Shown here piece by piece: positions 33,497 through 43,732 of a DNA stretch of 64,000 nt (its first letter is position 1; each line of letters starts with the position of its first letter). The notes beneath the pieces were generated by a model, which had not been told where the DNA came from, ran no database searches, and was given only the letters and a program-made list of their open reading frames with translations. The position numbers and the translations under genes are program-made. The stretch is from an uncultured Bacteroidales bacterium (GTDB taxonomy: Bacteria > Bacteroidota > Bacteroidia > Bacteroidales > Muribaculaceae): NCBI GenBank assembly GCA_902792435.1, contig CADAZN010000015.1, positions 62,001 through 126,000 of the forward strand, written 5' to 3'.

Positions 33497-35581
33497 ATGA
33501 AGAACTCAAACAAACAACACATACTGCTGCGCTATCTTTTTGTCATCGGCATGATACTGCTGCTGGCAGTGATGATCGTGTATAACATGGTGAAACTCTC
33601 GATTGTGCATGCGCAAGAGTGGAACAAGAAGGCCGATGCACTTCTCACTAAGACTACTAAGCTTGAGCCCGAGCGTGGAAAATTGCTCTCGGACAACGGC
33701 AGTGTGCTCGCCGCCAACTTGAACTTCTACACTGCTCGCATCGACTGGAAGGTGGATGGCTTCAAGGACGAGGAATTCAAGGCTAGCCTTGACGAGCTGT
33801 GCGACAGCTTGGCAGCCTTCATGCCCGGCAAGAAGAGTGCGGACGATTGGAAAAAAGATTTAATGAAACAATTTGAACAAAAGAATAGTTCTGTATACCC
33901 GTTATTTACCGGTTTAACACATTCACAGTTTGTACGCCTTAAATCTTTCCCATTCCTGAAACTTGCTCAAAATAAAAACGGTTTCTATTCCGACCCTTAT
34001 GTAAAACGAGTAAAACCTTTTGGGTCGATGGCGGCACGTAGCATTGGCAATATCGGGGATGACACTATCCATGGAGGACAGCATGGCCGCTCGGGCCTTG
34101 AGATGGCCCTTGATTCACTGCTTTATGGTGTGCCCGGCTTGAATCGCCGCATCCAGCTTACCAACAAGATTGTTGACTGGGAGAGCACACCAGCGGTGCC
34201 CGGCTATGACATTACCACGACAATCAACATCCAGATGCAGGATATCGTGGAAAATGAGCTTTACAAGATTTGCAAGGAGACCAACGCCAAATGGGGCACC
34301 TGCGTGCTCATGGAAGTCGCCACTGGCGAGATAAAAGCAATCTCCAATCTGGAACTTAACGAAGCTGGCACCGACTACTTCGAGGGCGTGAACAATGCCG
34401 TTCTAGGCTTTGAGCCTGGTTCGGTAATGAAACCCATCTCGATGATGGTGGCACTTGAGGACGGCGTTGTTGGTGACATCAACACTCCTATCCCCACTGG
34501 CATGGTGTGGAATGAATATGAGATCAACGATCCACATGGTGCTGCAGCTTTGTCGCCACGTCAAATCATTGAGAGGTCGAGCAACATAGGCATGGCTAGG
34601 ATTATCATGAAGAAATATAGCAGCAACCCTGGCGGTTTCAGAGAAAGGTTAGAAGAAATGGGGTTCTTCGATGACTTCAAGTCGGGAATCGGTGGAGAGC
34701 AAATTCCCTTTGTGAAAAAGAATGGAGTTTCCAGAAAAGACCTCACGCGCATGGCCTATGGCTACACTACACTTATCCCGCCCTTGCATTCCCTTGCCAT
34801 CTACAACGCCATTGCCAACGACGGCAAATATGTGCGTCCTCACCTGGTCAAGAAGCTGAGCCTTCCCGGCAGCAATGTCGACTCGATAATTCCCATTAAC
34901 TACATTCGCAAGCAAGTTTGTAGTCCAGAGAACGCCGAGAAACTGCGCATCATGCTCCACGACGTGGTGTGGGGCAACTATGGCACCGCCCGCAAGTATG
35001 TTCAGGACAATAATGTGGAGATAGCCGGCAAGACAGGCACGGCCTATACTGTAAATGAGCAGAACCACACCTACACCGAGGAGAAGCGACTTTCCTTCTG
35101 CGGATTCTTCCCTTACAAGTCGCCCAAATACAGCTGCATAGTAGTGATGAGAGGTGCCAACCGCGGAGCCGCCGCCAGCAGTGGACTGGTGCTCAAGAAT
35201 GTGGCAGCCAAGATGTATGCCCGCGGCTTGCTTGGAGCAAACGACAACCTCGACAATTCCAAAACTCCAAAGCGCACTGATGGTGGCTCAACTAAATTTG
35301 AGAAGACGCCCACTCTGTATGGAGCTAGCATCTCATCTAGAATTAACAATGTGAAGCAATTTATTAAGAGCCCTTCGGCTAAGGTGTTCTCTAACAAGAC
35401 CAAAGCTGGAAGCGGAGTTCCCGATGTTCATGGAATGAACATTCGCGACGCGATTTATTGCCTAGAGAGTGTTGGCCTCAACGTTCGCTTTAAAGGCGCT
35501 GGACGAGTGGCTGGTCAGAGCCTGAAAGCAGGCACCAGTTTCAACCGCGGTGCAATAATCTCGCTCGTGCTGTCGAGCTAA
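33497..35581 (+). CDS. ftsI: Penicillin-binding protein, division transpeptidase
   Basis: The septal peptidoglycan transpeptidase (PBP3-type) working with FtsW. A short cytoplasmic end and one membrane helix (residues about 9-30) are followed by the PBP dimerisation domain (EPERGKLLSDNGSVLA). The transpeptidase domain has SVMK with nucleophile Ser309 and Lys312, SSN in ERSSNIG, and KTGTA with Lys512. A C-terminal PASTA domain (VPDVHGMNIRDAIYCLESVG) ends the protein. At 694 residues it is normal for the phylum. Confidence 0.95.
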   Translation: MKNSNKQHILLRYLFVIGMILLLAVMIVYNMVKLSIVHAQEWNKKADALLTKTTKLEPERGKLLSDNGSVLAANLNFYTARIDWKVDGFKDEEFKASLDELCDSLAAFMPGKKSADDWKKDLMKQFEQKNSSVYPLFTGLTHSQFVRLKSFPFLKLAQNKNGFYSDPYVKRVKPFGSMAARSIGNIGDDTIHGGQHGRSGLEMALDSLLYGVPGLNRRIQLTNKIVDWESTPAVPGYDITTTINIQMQDIVENELYKICKETNAKWGTCVLMEVATGEIKAISNLELNEAGTDYFEGVNNAVLGFEPGSVMKPISMMVALEDGVVGDINTPIPTGMVWNEYEINDPHGAAALSPRQIIERSSNIGMARIIMKKYSSNPGGFRERLEEMGFFDDFKSGIGGEQIPFVKKNGVSRKDLTRMAYGYTTLIPPLHSLAIYNAIANDGKYVRPHLVKKLSLPGSNVDSIIPINYIRKQVCSPENAEKLRIMLHDVVWGNYGTARKYVQDNNVEIAGKTGTAYTVNEQNHTYTEEKRLSFCGFFPYKSPKYSCIVVMRGANRGAAASSGLVLKNVAAKMYARGLLGANDNLDNSKTPKRTDGGSTKFEKTPTLYGASISSRINNVKQFIKSPSAKVFSNKTKAGSGVPDVHGMNIRDAIYCLESVGLNVRFKGAGRVAGQSLKAGTSFNRGAIISLVLSS

Positions 35582-35618
35582 ATAATACAAACAACAAAAA
35601 AAACAAAGCAAAGAAACA

Positions 35619-37085
35619 ATGTGTAGCAAGAAATTATCACAATTACTTGATTCAATAGAAGTAAAACAAGTGGTGGGCGATGTGGAGAAAATCATTGCCG
35701 ACATCACTTGCGACTCACGCACAGTGAAAGAGGGCAGCCTCTTTATTGCTGTGAGAGGCGTGGCGGTCGATGCCCATCAGTTCCTGCCTCAAGTGGCAAG
35801 CAATGGTGCAGCGGCTGTGGTGTGTGAGGAACTTCCCTCCGAACCTTCGAGCGAGGTGACCTATGTTGTTGTCGACAACAGCACAATAGCCCTGGCTCAC
35901 CTTGCCAGCTCATGGTATGACAATCCATCTACTAAGCTCAAGCTGGTGGGTGTTACAGGCACCAACGGAAAGACCACAATTGCCACGTTGCTTTATGAGC
36001 TGGCGCAGCTCATGGGTTACAAGGCTGGCCTGTTGTCGACCGTTCAAAACATCGTTGACAAGCGTGTGGAGCCTGCAAAGCAGACTACCCCCGACCACTT
36101 GACACTAAACCGTCTTCTTCACGAGATGGTTGAAGCTGGTTGTGACTATGCCTTTATGGAGGTGAGCTCGCATGCGTGTGTTCAGCATCGTGTTGATGGT
36201 TTGAAGTTTGCTGGCGGTATCTTTACCAACCTCACTCGTGACCATCTCGATTATCACGGCACTGTCGACAACTACATCAATGCAAAGAAAATGTTCTTTG
36301 ATTCGCTTGATGCCGACGCTTTTGCTGTGGTAAACATCGACGATAAAGTAGGAAAGGTGATGGTACAGAACACCAAAGCCTCGAAATATAGCTATTCATT
36401 GCGCACACTCGCCGACTACAAGTGCCATGTGATAGAGGACCGCATCGACGGCACCTCGCTCCAGATTAACGGCACTAGCCTTGACGTGCTCTTCACAGGC
36501 CGATTCAATGCCTACAATCTCACAGCTGTGTATGCTGCCGGAGTGCTGCTTGGCTGGGACAAGGAGCAGGTGCTTGTGAAGATGAGCCAGCTTGTTCCTG
36601 TTGCTGGTCGCTTCCAGACTATGCGCTCGCCACGTGGATACACTGCTATTGTTGACTACGCCCACACCCCCGACGCGCTCATCAACGTGCTGGATGCTGC
36701 CAACGAGGTGATGAATGGTCGTGGCACACTAATTACCGTGTGTGGCTGCGGCGGTAACCGCGACAGCGGCAAGCGTCCAATCATGGCTCGTGAGGCTGCG
36801 CTGCGCAGTGGCCGCTTGATTCTCACCAGCGATAATCCCCGCTTTGAGGATCCCGATGCCATCTTGCGTGACATGGAAGTTGGTATTCCCGATGATAAAC
36901 GTGCTACCACCCTTATCATTACCGACCGTCGTCAGGCCATCAAGACTGCTTGTCAGCTTGCTCAAGCTGGTGATGTGGTTCTCGTTGCCGGCAAGGGTCA
37001 TGAGGATTATCAAGAGATACAAGGAGTGAAGCACCACTTTGATGATCGTGAGGAGATAGCCAAAATATTTGAATCAGAGAAATAA
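35619..37085 (+). CDS. murE: UDP-MurNAc-tripeptide synthetase
   Basis: Adds the third residue to UDP-MurNAc-L-Ala-D-Glu in the cytoplasm. The ATP-binding GVTGTNGKTTIATLL lies at about residues 110-124, EVSSHA and NLTRDHLDYH follow, and the late DNPR motif (TSDNPRFEDP) marks the meso-diaminopimelate-specific type. This fits the DAP-type peptidoglycan of Bacteroidales. It has 488 residues and all domains appear intact. It lies 37 bases after ftsI. Confidence 0.96.
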   Translation: MCSKKLSQLLDSIEVKQVVGDVEKIIADITCDSRTVKEGSLFIAVRGVAVDAHQFLPQVASNGAAAVVCEELPSEPSSEVTYVVVDNSTIALAHLASSWYDNPSTKLKLVGVTGTNGKTTIATLLYELAQLMGYKAGLLSTVQNIVDKRVEPAKQTTPDHLTLNRLLHEMVEAGCDYAFMEVSSHACVQHRVDGLKFAGGIFTNLTRDHLDYHGTVDNYINAKKMFFDSLDADAFAVVNIDDKVGKVMVQNTKASKYSYSLRTLADYKCHVIEDRIDGTSLQINGTSLDVLFTGRFNAYNLTAVYAAGVLLGWDKEQVLVKMSQLVPVAGRFQTMRSPRGYTAIVDYAHTPDALINVLDAANEVMNGRGTLITVCGCGGNRDSGKRPIMAREAALRSGRLILTSDNPRFEDPDAILRDMEVGIPDDKRATTLIITDRRQAIKTACQLAQAGDVVLVAGKGHEDYQEIQGVKHHFDDREEIAKIFESEK

Positions 37086-37122
37086 CCACACATTTTAATA
37101 TATAGAGTGCAATCAACAATTG

Positions 37123-37150
37123 AACTGATAACTGACAACTGATAACTATG
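37123..37150 (+). repeat. Heptamers running into the mraY start codon
   Basis: AACTGAT, AACTGAC, AACTGAT and AACTATG: the last unit keeps the register and its final three bases are the mraY ATG. Confidence 0.8.
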
Positions 37151-38470
37151 CTATACTATCTTTTTAGATTTTTAGACCAATACAATATTCCAGGGTCACA
37201 CATGTGGCAGTATATCTCGTTTCGTGCGCTGCTCACCCTGATATTGTCGCTAGTGCTCTCGGCATGGCTTGGCGAGAAGTTTATTCACTACATGCGCAAG
37301 CGCAAGATAGGGGAGACACAGCGCGACGCAAGCATCGACCCCTTCGGCGAGAAGAAGGTGGGCACACCCTCGATGGGCGGTATTGTAATCATCACCGCCA
37401 TCTTGTTGCCTGTGCTGCTGCTGGGACGCATGCGCAACATCTATCTTATCTTGATGATTATCACCACGGTGTGGCTGGGCTTCCTAGGATTCTGTGACGA
37501 TTACATCAAGATTTACCGCAAGCACAAAGAGGGCTTGAAAGGTAAATATAAGATTGTTGGCCAGGTGAGTATAGGTCTTATTGTGGGTCTTGTTTTGTGG
37601 CTCAGCCCCGACGTGGTGATTCACGAGAATGTGGTTAAAGTGAAAACTACTGCAGCCCAAGAGTCGGTGACAGCTCCCAACAAAATAGAAAACGACACCA
37701 TTCAAGAGACTATTGTTGTGCACAAAGACAAGGCTGAAAAGTCGTTGAAGACCACTATCCCCTTTGTCAAGAACCACAACCTTGACTATGGCGTTCTCAC
37801 CAGCTGGATGGGAAGTTGGAGCGGTGCTGCCGGATGGGCCCTGTTTGTGCTGATGACCATTTTGGTTGTTACTGCAGTGAGCAATGGTGCCAATCTTAAT
37901 GACGGTATGGACGGCATGTGCGCTGGAAACTCGGCAATCATAGGTGTGGCATTAGGCATACTCGCCTATGTAAGTTCCAATTTCGAGTATGCCTCCTATC
38001 TAAATATAATGTATATCCCCGACAGTCAGGAACTTGTGGTGTTTATGTGCGCCTTCATCGGTGCCTTGATTGGATTCTTGTGGTACAACGCTTATCCAGC
38101 TCAAATGTTTATGGGCGACACTGGTTCGTTGACCATTGGTGGTATCATTGGTGTGTGCGCCGTCATCATCCACAAGGAGCTTCTGGTTCCCATTTTGTGC
38201 GGTGTGTTCCTGATGGAGAGCCTCACCGTCATCATTCAAACACAAGTTTTCAAGATTTATAAGCGCAAAGGCAAGAAGGTTCGCGTGTTCCGTTCGACTC
38301 CTATCCATGACAACTTCCGCAAGCTCGACAAAGATTTGGACCCCGAATGCAAATACGTGTTCCGCAACTGGCCTCGCAACAGGTTCCATGAATCTAAGAT
38401 TACCATCCGTTTCTGGATATTCACTATTATCCTGGCGGCATTCACGATTATCACTTTGAAAATAAGATAA
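37148..38470 (+). CDS. mraY: Phospho-N-acetylmuramoyl-pentapeptide-transferase
   Basis: An integral membrane enzyme making lipid I from UDP-MurNAc-pentapeptide and undecaprenyl phosphate. Signatures seen are KKVGTPSMGGIVI, FCDDYIKIYRKHKEGL with the catalytic Asp pair, NGANLNDGMDGMC and FMGDTGSLTIGG. At 440 residues it is longer than E. coli MraY (360), because of a charged insert at about residues 155-215 between two helices, as seen in Bacteroidetes. About ten membrane helices are visible. Confidence 0.96.
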   Translation: MLYYLFRFLDQYNIPGSHMWQYISFRALLTLILSLVLSAWLGEKFIHYMRKRKIGETQRDASIDPFGEKKVGTPSMGGIVIITAILLPVLLLGRMRNIYLILMIITTVWLGFLGFCDDYIKIYRKHKEGLKGKYKIVGQVSIGLIVGLVLWLSPDVVIHENVVKVKTTAAQESVTAPNKIENDTIQETIVVHKDKAEKSLKTTIPFVKNHNLDYGVLTSWMGSWSGAAGWALFVLMTILVVTAVSNGANLNDGMDGMCAGNSAIIGVALGILAYVSSNFEYASYLNIMYIPDSQELVVFMCAFIGALIGFLWYNAYPAQMFMGDTGSLTIGGIIGVCAVIIHKELLVPILCGVFLMESLTVIIQTQVFKIYKRKGKKVRVFRSTPIHDNFRKLDKDLDPECKYVFRNWPRNRFHESKITIRFWIFTIILAAFTIITLKIR

Positions 38471-38522
38471 AATTATATATAGAAAGTCATCATAGTAAAA
38501 CGAGTTAAAAAGAAATAAGGAA

Positions 38523-39857
38523 ATGAAACGTTTAGTAGTAATTGGCGGAGGAGAGAGCGGAGTAGGCGCAGCGGTGCTGGGCAAAGTGAAAGGTATGGAA
38601 GTGTGGCTTACCGACATGGGAGCCATTGCTCCACGCTACAAGGAAATTCTCGACAAGTGGGAGATCAGCTGGGAAGAAGGTCACCACACCGAGGACAAAG
38701 TGCTTAGTGCCGATGAGATAGTCAAGAGCCCTGGTGTGCCCTTGACAGCTCCACTCATTGTCAAAGCAATTGACAAAGGCATCCCTGTTATCTCTGAGAT
38801 AGAGTTGGCGGGACGCTACACCGACGCCAAAATGGTTTGTATTACCGGCAGTAACGGCAAGACCACCACTACCTTGCTCACCTACCACATCTTCAAGGAG
38901 GCGGGCTTGAATGTTGGTCTTGCCGGTAATGTCGGCAAGAGCCTTGCGATGCAGGTTGCTACCGAGCATCACGATGTTTATGTGATAGAGCTCAGTAGCT
39001 TCCAGCTCGACAATATGTATGACTTCAAGGCCAACATTGCTGTGATGCTCAACATCACTCCCGACCACCTCGACCGCTATGACCACAAGATGGAGAACTA
39101 CACCGCTGCCAAGTTCCGCATCATGCAGAACCAGACCAGCGACGACGCCTTCATCTACTGGGAAGATGACCCCATCATCTCGGCTCAACTCAAGAGCATG
39201 GCCACCGAGGCTCGTCTTTACCCCTTCAGTGCCCGCGACGACAAGTCGTGCACGGCCTATCTGAGCAATGGACAGTTGTTCTTCAACATTGATGGCGACC
39301 AATGGTCGATGCCCCGCAACGAAATGGCGCTGCAAGGCTTGCACAACGTTTACAACTCGATGGCAGCAGGTATCAGTGCGTCGTTGATGCACATCAAGAA
39401 AGAGCACATTCGCAAGGCATTAGCTAGCTTTGAGGCGGTGGAGCACCGACTGGAGTTTGTTCGCAGTCTCAATGGCGTTAGATATATCAATGATTCAAAG
39501 GCCACCAACGTCAACAGCACCTGGTATGCTCTTGAGAGCATGACCGACCCAGTGGTGCTCATTTTGGGTGGAAAAGATAAAGGTAACGACTATAGCGAGA
39601 TCGAGAATCTTGTTAAAGAGAAGGTTGTTGCTATCGTGTGCTTGGGTGTTGACAACAGCAAGCTACACGCGTTCTTCGATGGTATGGTTCCCGTGGTGGA
39701 AGATGCTCGCAGCATGCAGGAATGTATCGACAAGTGCCATGCGCTGGCTAAAGATGGTCAAACAGTGTTGCTCTCACCTTGCTGCGCAAGCTTCGACTTG
39801 TTTAAGAGCTACGAGGACCGTGGTGCACAGTTTAAACAGTGTGTGAATAACCTTTAA
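38523..39857 (+). CDS. murD: UDP-MurNAc-L-alanine:D-glutamate ligase
   Basis: Adds D-glutamate to UDP-MurNAc-L-Ala. It starts with the Rossmann-like GGGESGVGAAVLG, then the ATP loop CITGSNGKTTTTLLT (about residues 105-119), NITPDHLDRYD, and YINDSKATNVNSTWYAL followed by GGKDKGNDY in the C-terminal domain. 444 residues, intact. It lies 52 bases after mraY. Confidence 0.96.
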   Translation: MKRLVVIGGGESGVGAAVLGKVKGMEVWLTDMGAIAPRYKEILDKWEISWEEGHHTEDKVLSADEIVKSPGVPLTAPLIVKAIDKGIPVISEIELAGRYTDAKMVCITGSNGKTTTTLLTYHIFKEAGLNVGLAGNVGKSLAMQVATEHHDVYVIELSSFQLDNMYDFKANIAVMLNITPDHLDRYDHKMENYTAAKFRIMQNQTSDDAFIYWEDDPIISAQLKSMATEARLYPFSARDDKSCTAYLSNGQLFFNIDGDQWSMPRNEMALQGLHNVYNSMAAGISASLMHIKKEHIRKALASFEAVEHRLEFVRSLNGVRYINDSKATNVNSTWYALESMTDPVVLILGGKDKGNDYSEIENLVKEKVVAIVCLGVDNSKLHAFFDGMVPVVEDARSMQECIDKCHALAKDGQTVLLSPCCASFDLFKSYEDRGAQFKQCVNNL

Positions 39858-39893
39858 TATAATTAATTAGGAAGTAGTAAAAAGTGATTGTTT

Positions 39894-41213
39894 ATGAGCG
39901 AAAAGGTTTTAAGATATAGAGAGATTTCGCGTCGTTATGGCGACCCATGGATTTGGGGCATTTATCTCACCCTCATCGTGTTCTCGATAGTGGAATCCTA
40001 TTCTGCGTCGAGCCGCGATGTGGCGAGAATGGGTGTGTATGAGCCTGTTATCCGTCAAGTTGTATTCCTTGCCATAGGCGCATTGTTTGTGGTGGTTTTG
40101 AGCCGCATCAACTACAACAACCGTTTGTTGCTGCTAGTTCTTATACCTCTATTGTGGTTTTTCACAGTATTGAGTTTGGTGTATGTGATGTTCTTTGGTG
40201 AGGTGATTAATGGTGCTCAACGAGCGTTTACCATACCGGGAATTAATCTTACTGTTCAGCCGGCCGAACTTGCTAAGCTTTCAGCTGTCACGGCGCTGGC
40301 TTATATAATGGCTAAGAATCAGCAAGACCGTGACGTGTCGGTTAAGGGCTTAGTACTCTCGACGGTGGTTGTAGCCGTGTTTGGTGGACTAATGTATCAG
40401 AGCGGATTGACCAACACCCTCTTGCTAATGTGCATCAGTGGATCAATGTTTCTTATTGGCGGAGCACGTTTCAAGAAACTAATGATTCTTGGAATTGTTT
40501 ATATCCTTGTCGCCTTAACATTCTACGCGTGGAAAGATTGGAGCGACAAACGCCAGGAGACAATGAAAAAACTCGCTAACACCGAGCAAACGACCAAAGG
40601 AGTAAAACGCGAAGTAACACGCGTTAACCGCATGACCAACTGGCATCGTCGTGACTCCTTAATATATGACTCGGTCACTAGTGAGAATTCCCAGGAGATG
40701 TTCTCACGCATGGCACAGGCTCATGGTGGTCTAACAGGAGTGGGAATAGGTAACTCTCGCGAGTGTAGCCGCTTGCCACTGGCATTCAGTGACTATATTT
40801 TCTCTATTATTGTTGAGGAAGTAGGGCTCATTGGTGGTGTGTTCCTGTTAATTTTGTACTTGTGGCTGCTCTCACGAGCGGCAATGATAGCGCGGCGATG
40901 TCACCGTGTGCTACCGGCATTGCTCATCATTGGAATGGCGGCGATGATCACGTTCCAGGCCCTATTCCACATGGCTATCAACACAGGAGTGTTCCCTGTG
41001 TCGGGTCAACCGCTACCTCTAATCTCAAAGGGTGGCACGTCAATCTTGGTTACTAGTGTGGCTTTTGGTGTTATGCTCAGTGTGAGCCGCACCATCAGCA
41101 ATATAACAAATAAAAAGAACAAGGACGAAGGCATCGCTCTGCCCAGTGGTCTCGATGCCGCAAATCCTACTGAAATTCCTGTAAAAAATGAGTGGAAATA
41201 TCAATCAAATTAA
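39894..41213 (+). CDS. ftsW: Peptidoglycan glycosyltransferase, division SEDS protein
   Basis: A SEDS-family membrane enzyme that polymerises lipid II at the septum with FtsI. About ten helices are present. Signatures are PGINLTVQPAELAKLSAVT and, near the end, GVFPVSGQPLPLISKGGTSILVTS. The ATG at 39894 is preferred over an upstream TTG. The large loop between the middle helices (about residues 215-275) carries many charged residues. Its 3' end overlaps murG by 26 bases. Confidence 0.95.
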   Translation: MSEKVLRYREISRRYGDPWIWGIYLTLIVFSIVESYSASSRDVARMGVYEPVIRQVVFLAIGALFVVVLSRINYNNRLLLLVLIPLLWFFTVLSLVYVMFFGEVINGAQRAFTIPGINLTVQPAELAKLSAVTALAYIMAKNQQDRDVSVKGLVLSTVVVAVFGGLMYQSGLTNTLLLMCISGSMFLIGGARFKKLMILGIVYILVALTFYAWKDWSDKRQETMKKLANTEQTTKGVKREVTRVNRMTNWHRRDSLIYDSVTSENSQEMFSRMAQAHGGLTGVGIGNSRECSRLPLAFSDYIFSIIVEEVGLIGGVFLLILYLWLLSRAAMIARRCHRVLPALLIIGMAAMITFQALFHMAINTGVFPVSGQPLPLISKGGTSILVTSVAFGVMLSVSRTISNITNKKNKDEGIALPSGLDAANPTEIPVKNEWKYQSN

Positions 41214-42303
41214 AGTGCTAGTGAGTGGCGGTGGAACAGGAGGTCACATATTTCCTGCACTGTCGATAGCCAACGAGATTAAGCGTCGCATGCCTCAGGC
41301 CCAAATCCTCTTTGTTGGTGCCGAAGGTCGCATGGAGATGGAACGAGTTCCAGCTGCTGGATATGAGATTAAAGGTCTGCCAGTAAGGGGATTTGACCGC
41401 AAGCATTTGCTTCGCAATGTGAAAGTGCTGATGGACTTGCGCCGCAGTATGAAACTAGCCCGTGAGATTCTCAAGGACTTCCAGCCAAATGTTGCAGTGG
41501 GAGTTGGTGGATATGCCAGCGGTCCAATGCTCAAGGAGTGCCAAAAAGCTGGTATTCCCACATTGCTTCAGGAGCAGAACTCTTATGCAGGAGTTACCAA
41601 TAAACTCCTTGCCAAGAAAGCTCAGTGCATTTGTGTGGCCTATGAAGGCATGGAGCGATTCTTCCCTGCCGACAAGATTGTGATGACTGGAAATCCTGTG
41701 CGTCGCAACCTTCTGGAATGTACCGACACCGTAGAAGAGGCTCGTCAAGCTTTTGGATTGGATGCCGAGAAACGCACGATTCTCATCATTGGTGGTAGTC
41801 TTGGAGCCCGCACCGTTAACGATAGCATTATTGCAGGCCTTGAGGAGATTGCAGCGCACCCCGACGTACAAGTTATTTGGCAAACGGGAAAAATCTATGA
41901 CGACCGCTGCCGCGAAGCTCTTGAGGCATCGCAGGCAAGTAATGTGAAGCAAATGGCTTTCATCAGCAATATGGACAAGGCCTATCGTGCAGCCGACCTG
42001 GTAATCTCGCGTGCTGGTGCCAGCTCTATCAGTGAAATTCAGCTGCTTGGCAAGGCTTCAATCTTGGTGCCTTCGCCTAATGTCGCTGAAGACCACCAGA
42101 CCAAGAATGCCATGGCACTCGTTAACCATAACGCGGCATTGATGATTCCCGATGCCGAAGCTGGCAATAAGCTTGTGAACGTGATGCTCAACACCATAGG
42201 TGATGTTGCTGTGCTCGATAAACTGAGCGCCAACGTCGAGAAAATGGCTCTGCGCAACTCGGCCGAGATAATCGTCGACAAAGTGCTTCAAATAGCACGT
42301 TAA
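41188..42303 (+). CDS. murG: UDP-GlcNAc:lipid I N-acetylglucosaminyltransferase
   Basis: A GT-B enzyme at the cytoplasmic membrane face that converts lipid I to lipid II. The N-terminal GGGTGGHIFPALSIA loop, GVGGYASGPML, LQEQNSYAGVTNK and the C-terminal RAGASSISEIQLLGKASILVP donor-site block are all present. 371 residues. The start lies inside the end of ftsW (26-base overlap), so translation is probably coupled. Confidence 0.96.
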   Translation: MSGNINQIKVLVSGGGTGGHIFPALSIANEIKRRMPQAQILFVGAEGRMEMERVPAAGYEIKGLPVRGFDRKHLLRNVKVLMDLRRSMKLAREILKDFQPNVAVGVGGYASGPMLKECQKAGIPTLLQEQNSYAGVTNKLLAKKAQCICVAYEGMERFFPADKIVMTGNPVRRNLLECTDTVEEARQAFGLDAEKRTILIIGGSLGARTVNDSIIAGLEEIAAHPDVQVIWQTGKIYDDRCREALEASQASNVKQMAFISNMDKAYRAADLVISRAGASSISEIQLLGKASILVPSPNVAEDHQTKNAMALVNHNAALMIPDAEAGNKLVNVMLNTIGDVAVLDKLSANVEKMALRNSAEIIVDKVLQIAR

Positions 42304-42349
42304 CCAATACACAACCGGCAAAACTTACTTGTTAACTCATCTAATAAAA

Positions 42350-43732
42350 ATGAAAGAATACAAATCAATATATTTTGTTGGGGCTGGCGGCATCGGCATG
42401 GCAGCTCTGGAGCGCTATTTCCTTGCCAAGGGCAAGAAGGTGGCAGGATATGACCGCACTCCAAGCGAGCTCACAAGCGCGCTGCAACTCGAGGGAGTGG
42501 AAATCTCATTTGACGAGAACCCCGACCTTATCCCCGACTACTGCCGTGACAAAGACACTACGTTGGTGGTCTATACGCCAGCCGTACCTGATGACCACAA
42601 AGGGTTGTGCTACTTCCGTGACAACGGCTTTGAAGTGGTTAAACGCGCTCGCGTGTTGGGTCTAGTGACCCTCGATAGCAAGGCTTTGTGCTTTGCCGGT
42701 ACTCATGGTAAGACTACCACTTCGAGCATGGCGGCTCACATCTTGCAGGTGAGTGGCGTGGGCAGCAATGCTTTCCTGGGTGGAGTGTTGCGCAACTACG
42801 ACAGCAACTTCTTGCTCTCGCTTACTAGTCCATTCTCGGTGATTGAGGCCGATGAGTTCGACCGCTCGTTCCATCACCTCACACCCTACGTTGCCGTTAT
42901 CACATCGACCGACCCCGACCATCTCGACATCTACGGCACTAAGGAGAATTATCTCGAGAGTTTTGCCCATTTCACCGAGCTCATCAGGCCCGATGGCGCC
43001 CTAATTGTGCACACTGGTCTAGAGCTTAAACCTCGTGTTGCCGAGGGGGTGAAAGTCTATACCTACTCAAAGACCGAAGGCGATTTCCACGCCAGCAACA
43101 TACGCAAAGGCGACGGTGAAATAATTTTTGACTTTGTTACTCCATGGGAAACGGTGAGTGATATAAAACTTGGTGTTCCAGTTGATATCAACATCGAGAA
43201 TGCCTTGGCAGCTATGGCTGCTTGCCGATTGGTGCAAATTCCAGTCGAAGCTATGAGAGAAGCTATAGGTAGCTTTATGGGCGCCAAACGTCGCTTTGAG
43301 TTTTGGCTTAAAGAGCCAGGCGAGAATGGCAAGGTTGTCATCGATGACTATGCACACCATCCCAATGAGATTGCTGCAAGCATCAAGAGCGTGCGTGACC
43401 TTTATCCAGGTCGCAAGATCACTGCTGTGTTCCAGCCGCACCTATATACCCGAACTAGGGATTTTGCCGATGAGTTTGCACAATCTTTATCTCATGCCGA
43501 CGAGGTGATTTTGCTGCCCATCTATCCCGCTCGAGAGCTTCCCATCGAAGGTGTAAGCAGCGAAATCATTTTAAAAAATGTTAAATGCGCAAAAAAAGCT
43601 ATTTATAGCAAAGAAAATTTTATCAATTCAATTCCTTTGCTTAACTTTGATATCTTATTGACGATAGGGGCTGGTGACATCGTGAATTTGCTGCCTCAAA
43701 TATGTGAACAGGTTAAAAAGCAAGCACGTTGA
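42350..43732 (+). CDS. murC: UDP-MurNAc:L-alanine ligase
   Basis: Adds L-alanine to UDP-MurNAc, the first peptide step of murein synthesis. Start at the ATG giving MKEYKSIYFVGAGGIGM. The seven codons before it from a TTG are less likely. The ATP loop FAGTHGKTTTSSMAAH, EADEFDRSFHHL, STDPDHLDIYG and the C-terminal DDYAHHPNEI and VFQPHLYTRTRDF are intact. The stop TGA overlaps the ftsQ TTG start. Confidence 0.96.
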   Translation: MKEYKSIYFVGAGGIGMAALERYFLAKGKKVAGYDRTPSELTSALQLEGVEISFDENPDLIPDYCRDKDTTLVVYTPAVPDDHKGLCYFRDNGFEVVKRARVLGLVTLDSKALCFAGTHGKTTTSSMAAHILQVSGVGSNAFLGGVLRNYDSNFLLSLTSPFSVIEADEFDRSFHHLTPYVAVITSTDPDHLDIYGTKENYLESFAHFTELIRPDGALIVHTGLELKPRVAEGVKVYTYSKTEGDFHASNIRKGDGEIIFDFVTPWETVSDIKLGVPVDINIENALAAMAACRLVQIPVEAMREAIGSFMGAKRRFEFWLKEPGENGKVVIDDYAHHPNEIAASIKSVRDLYPGRKITAVFQPHLYTRTRDFADEFAQSLSHADEVILLPIYPARELPIEGVSSEIILKNVKCAKKAIYSKENFINSIPLLNFDILLTIGAGDIVNLLPQICEQVKKQAR

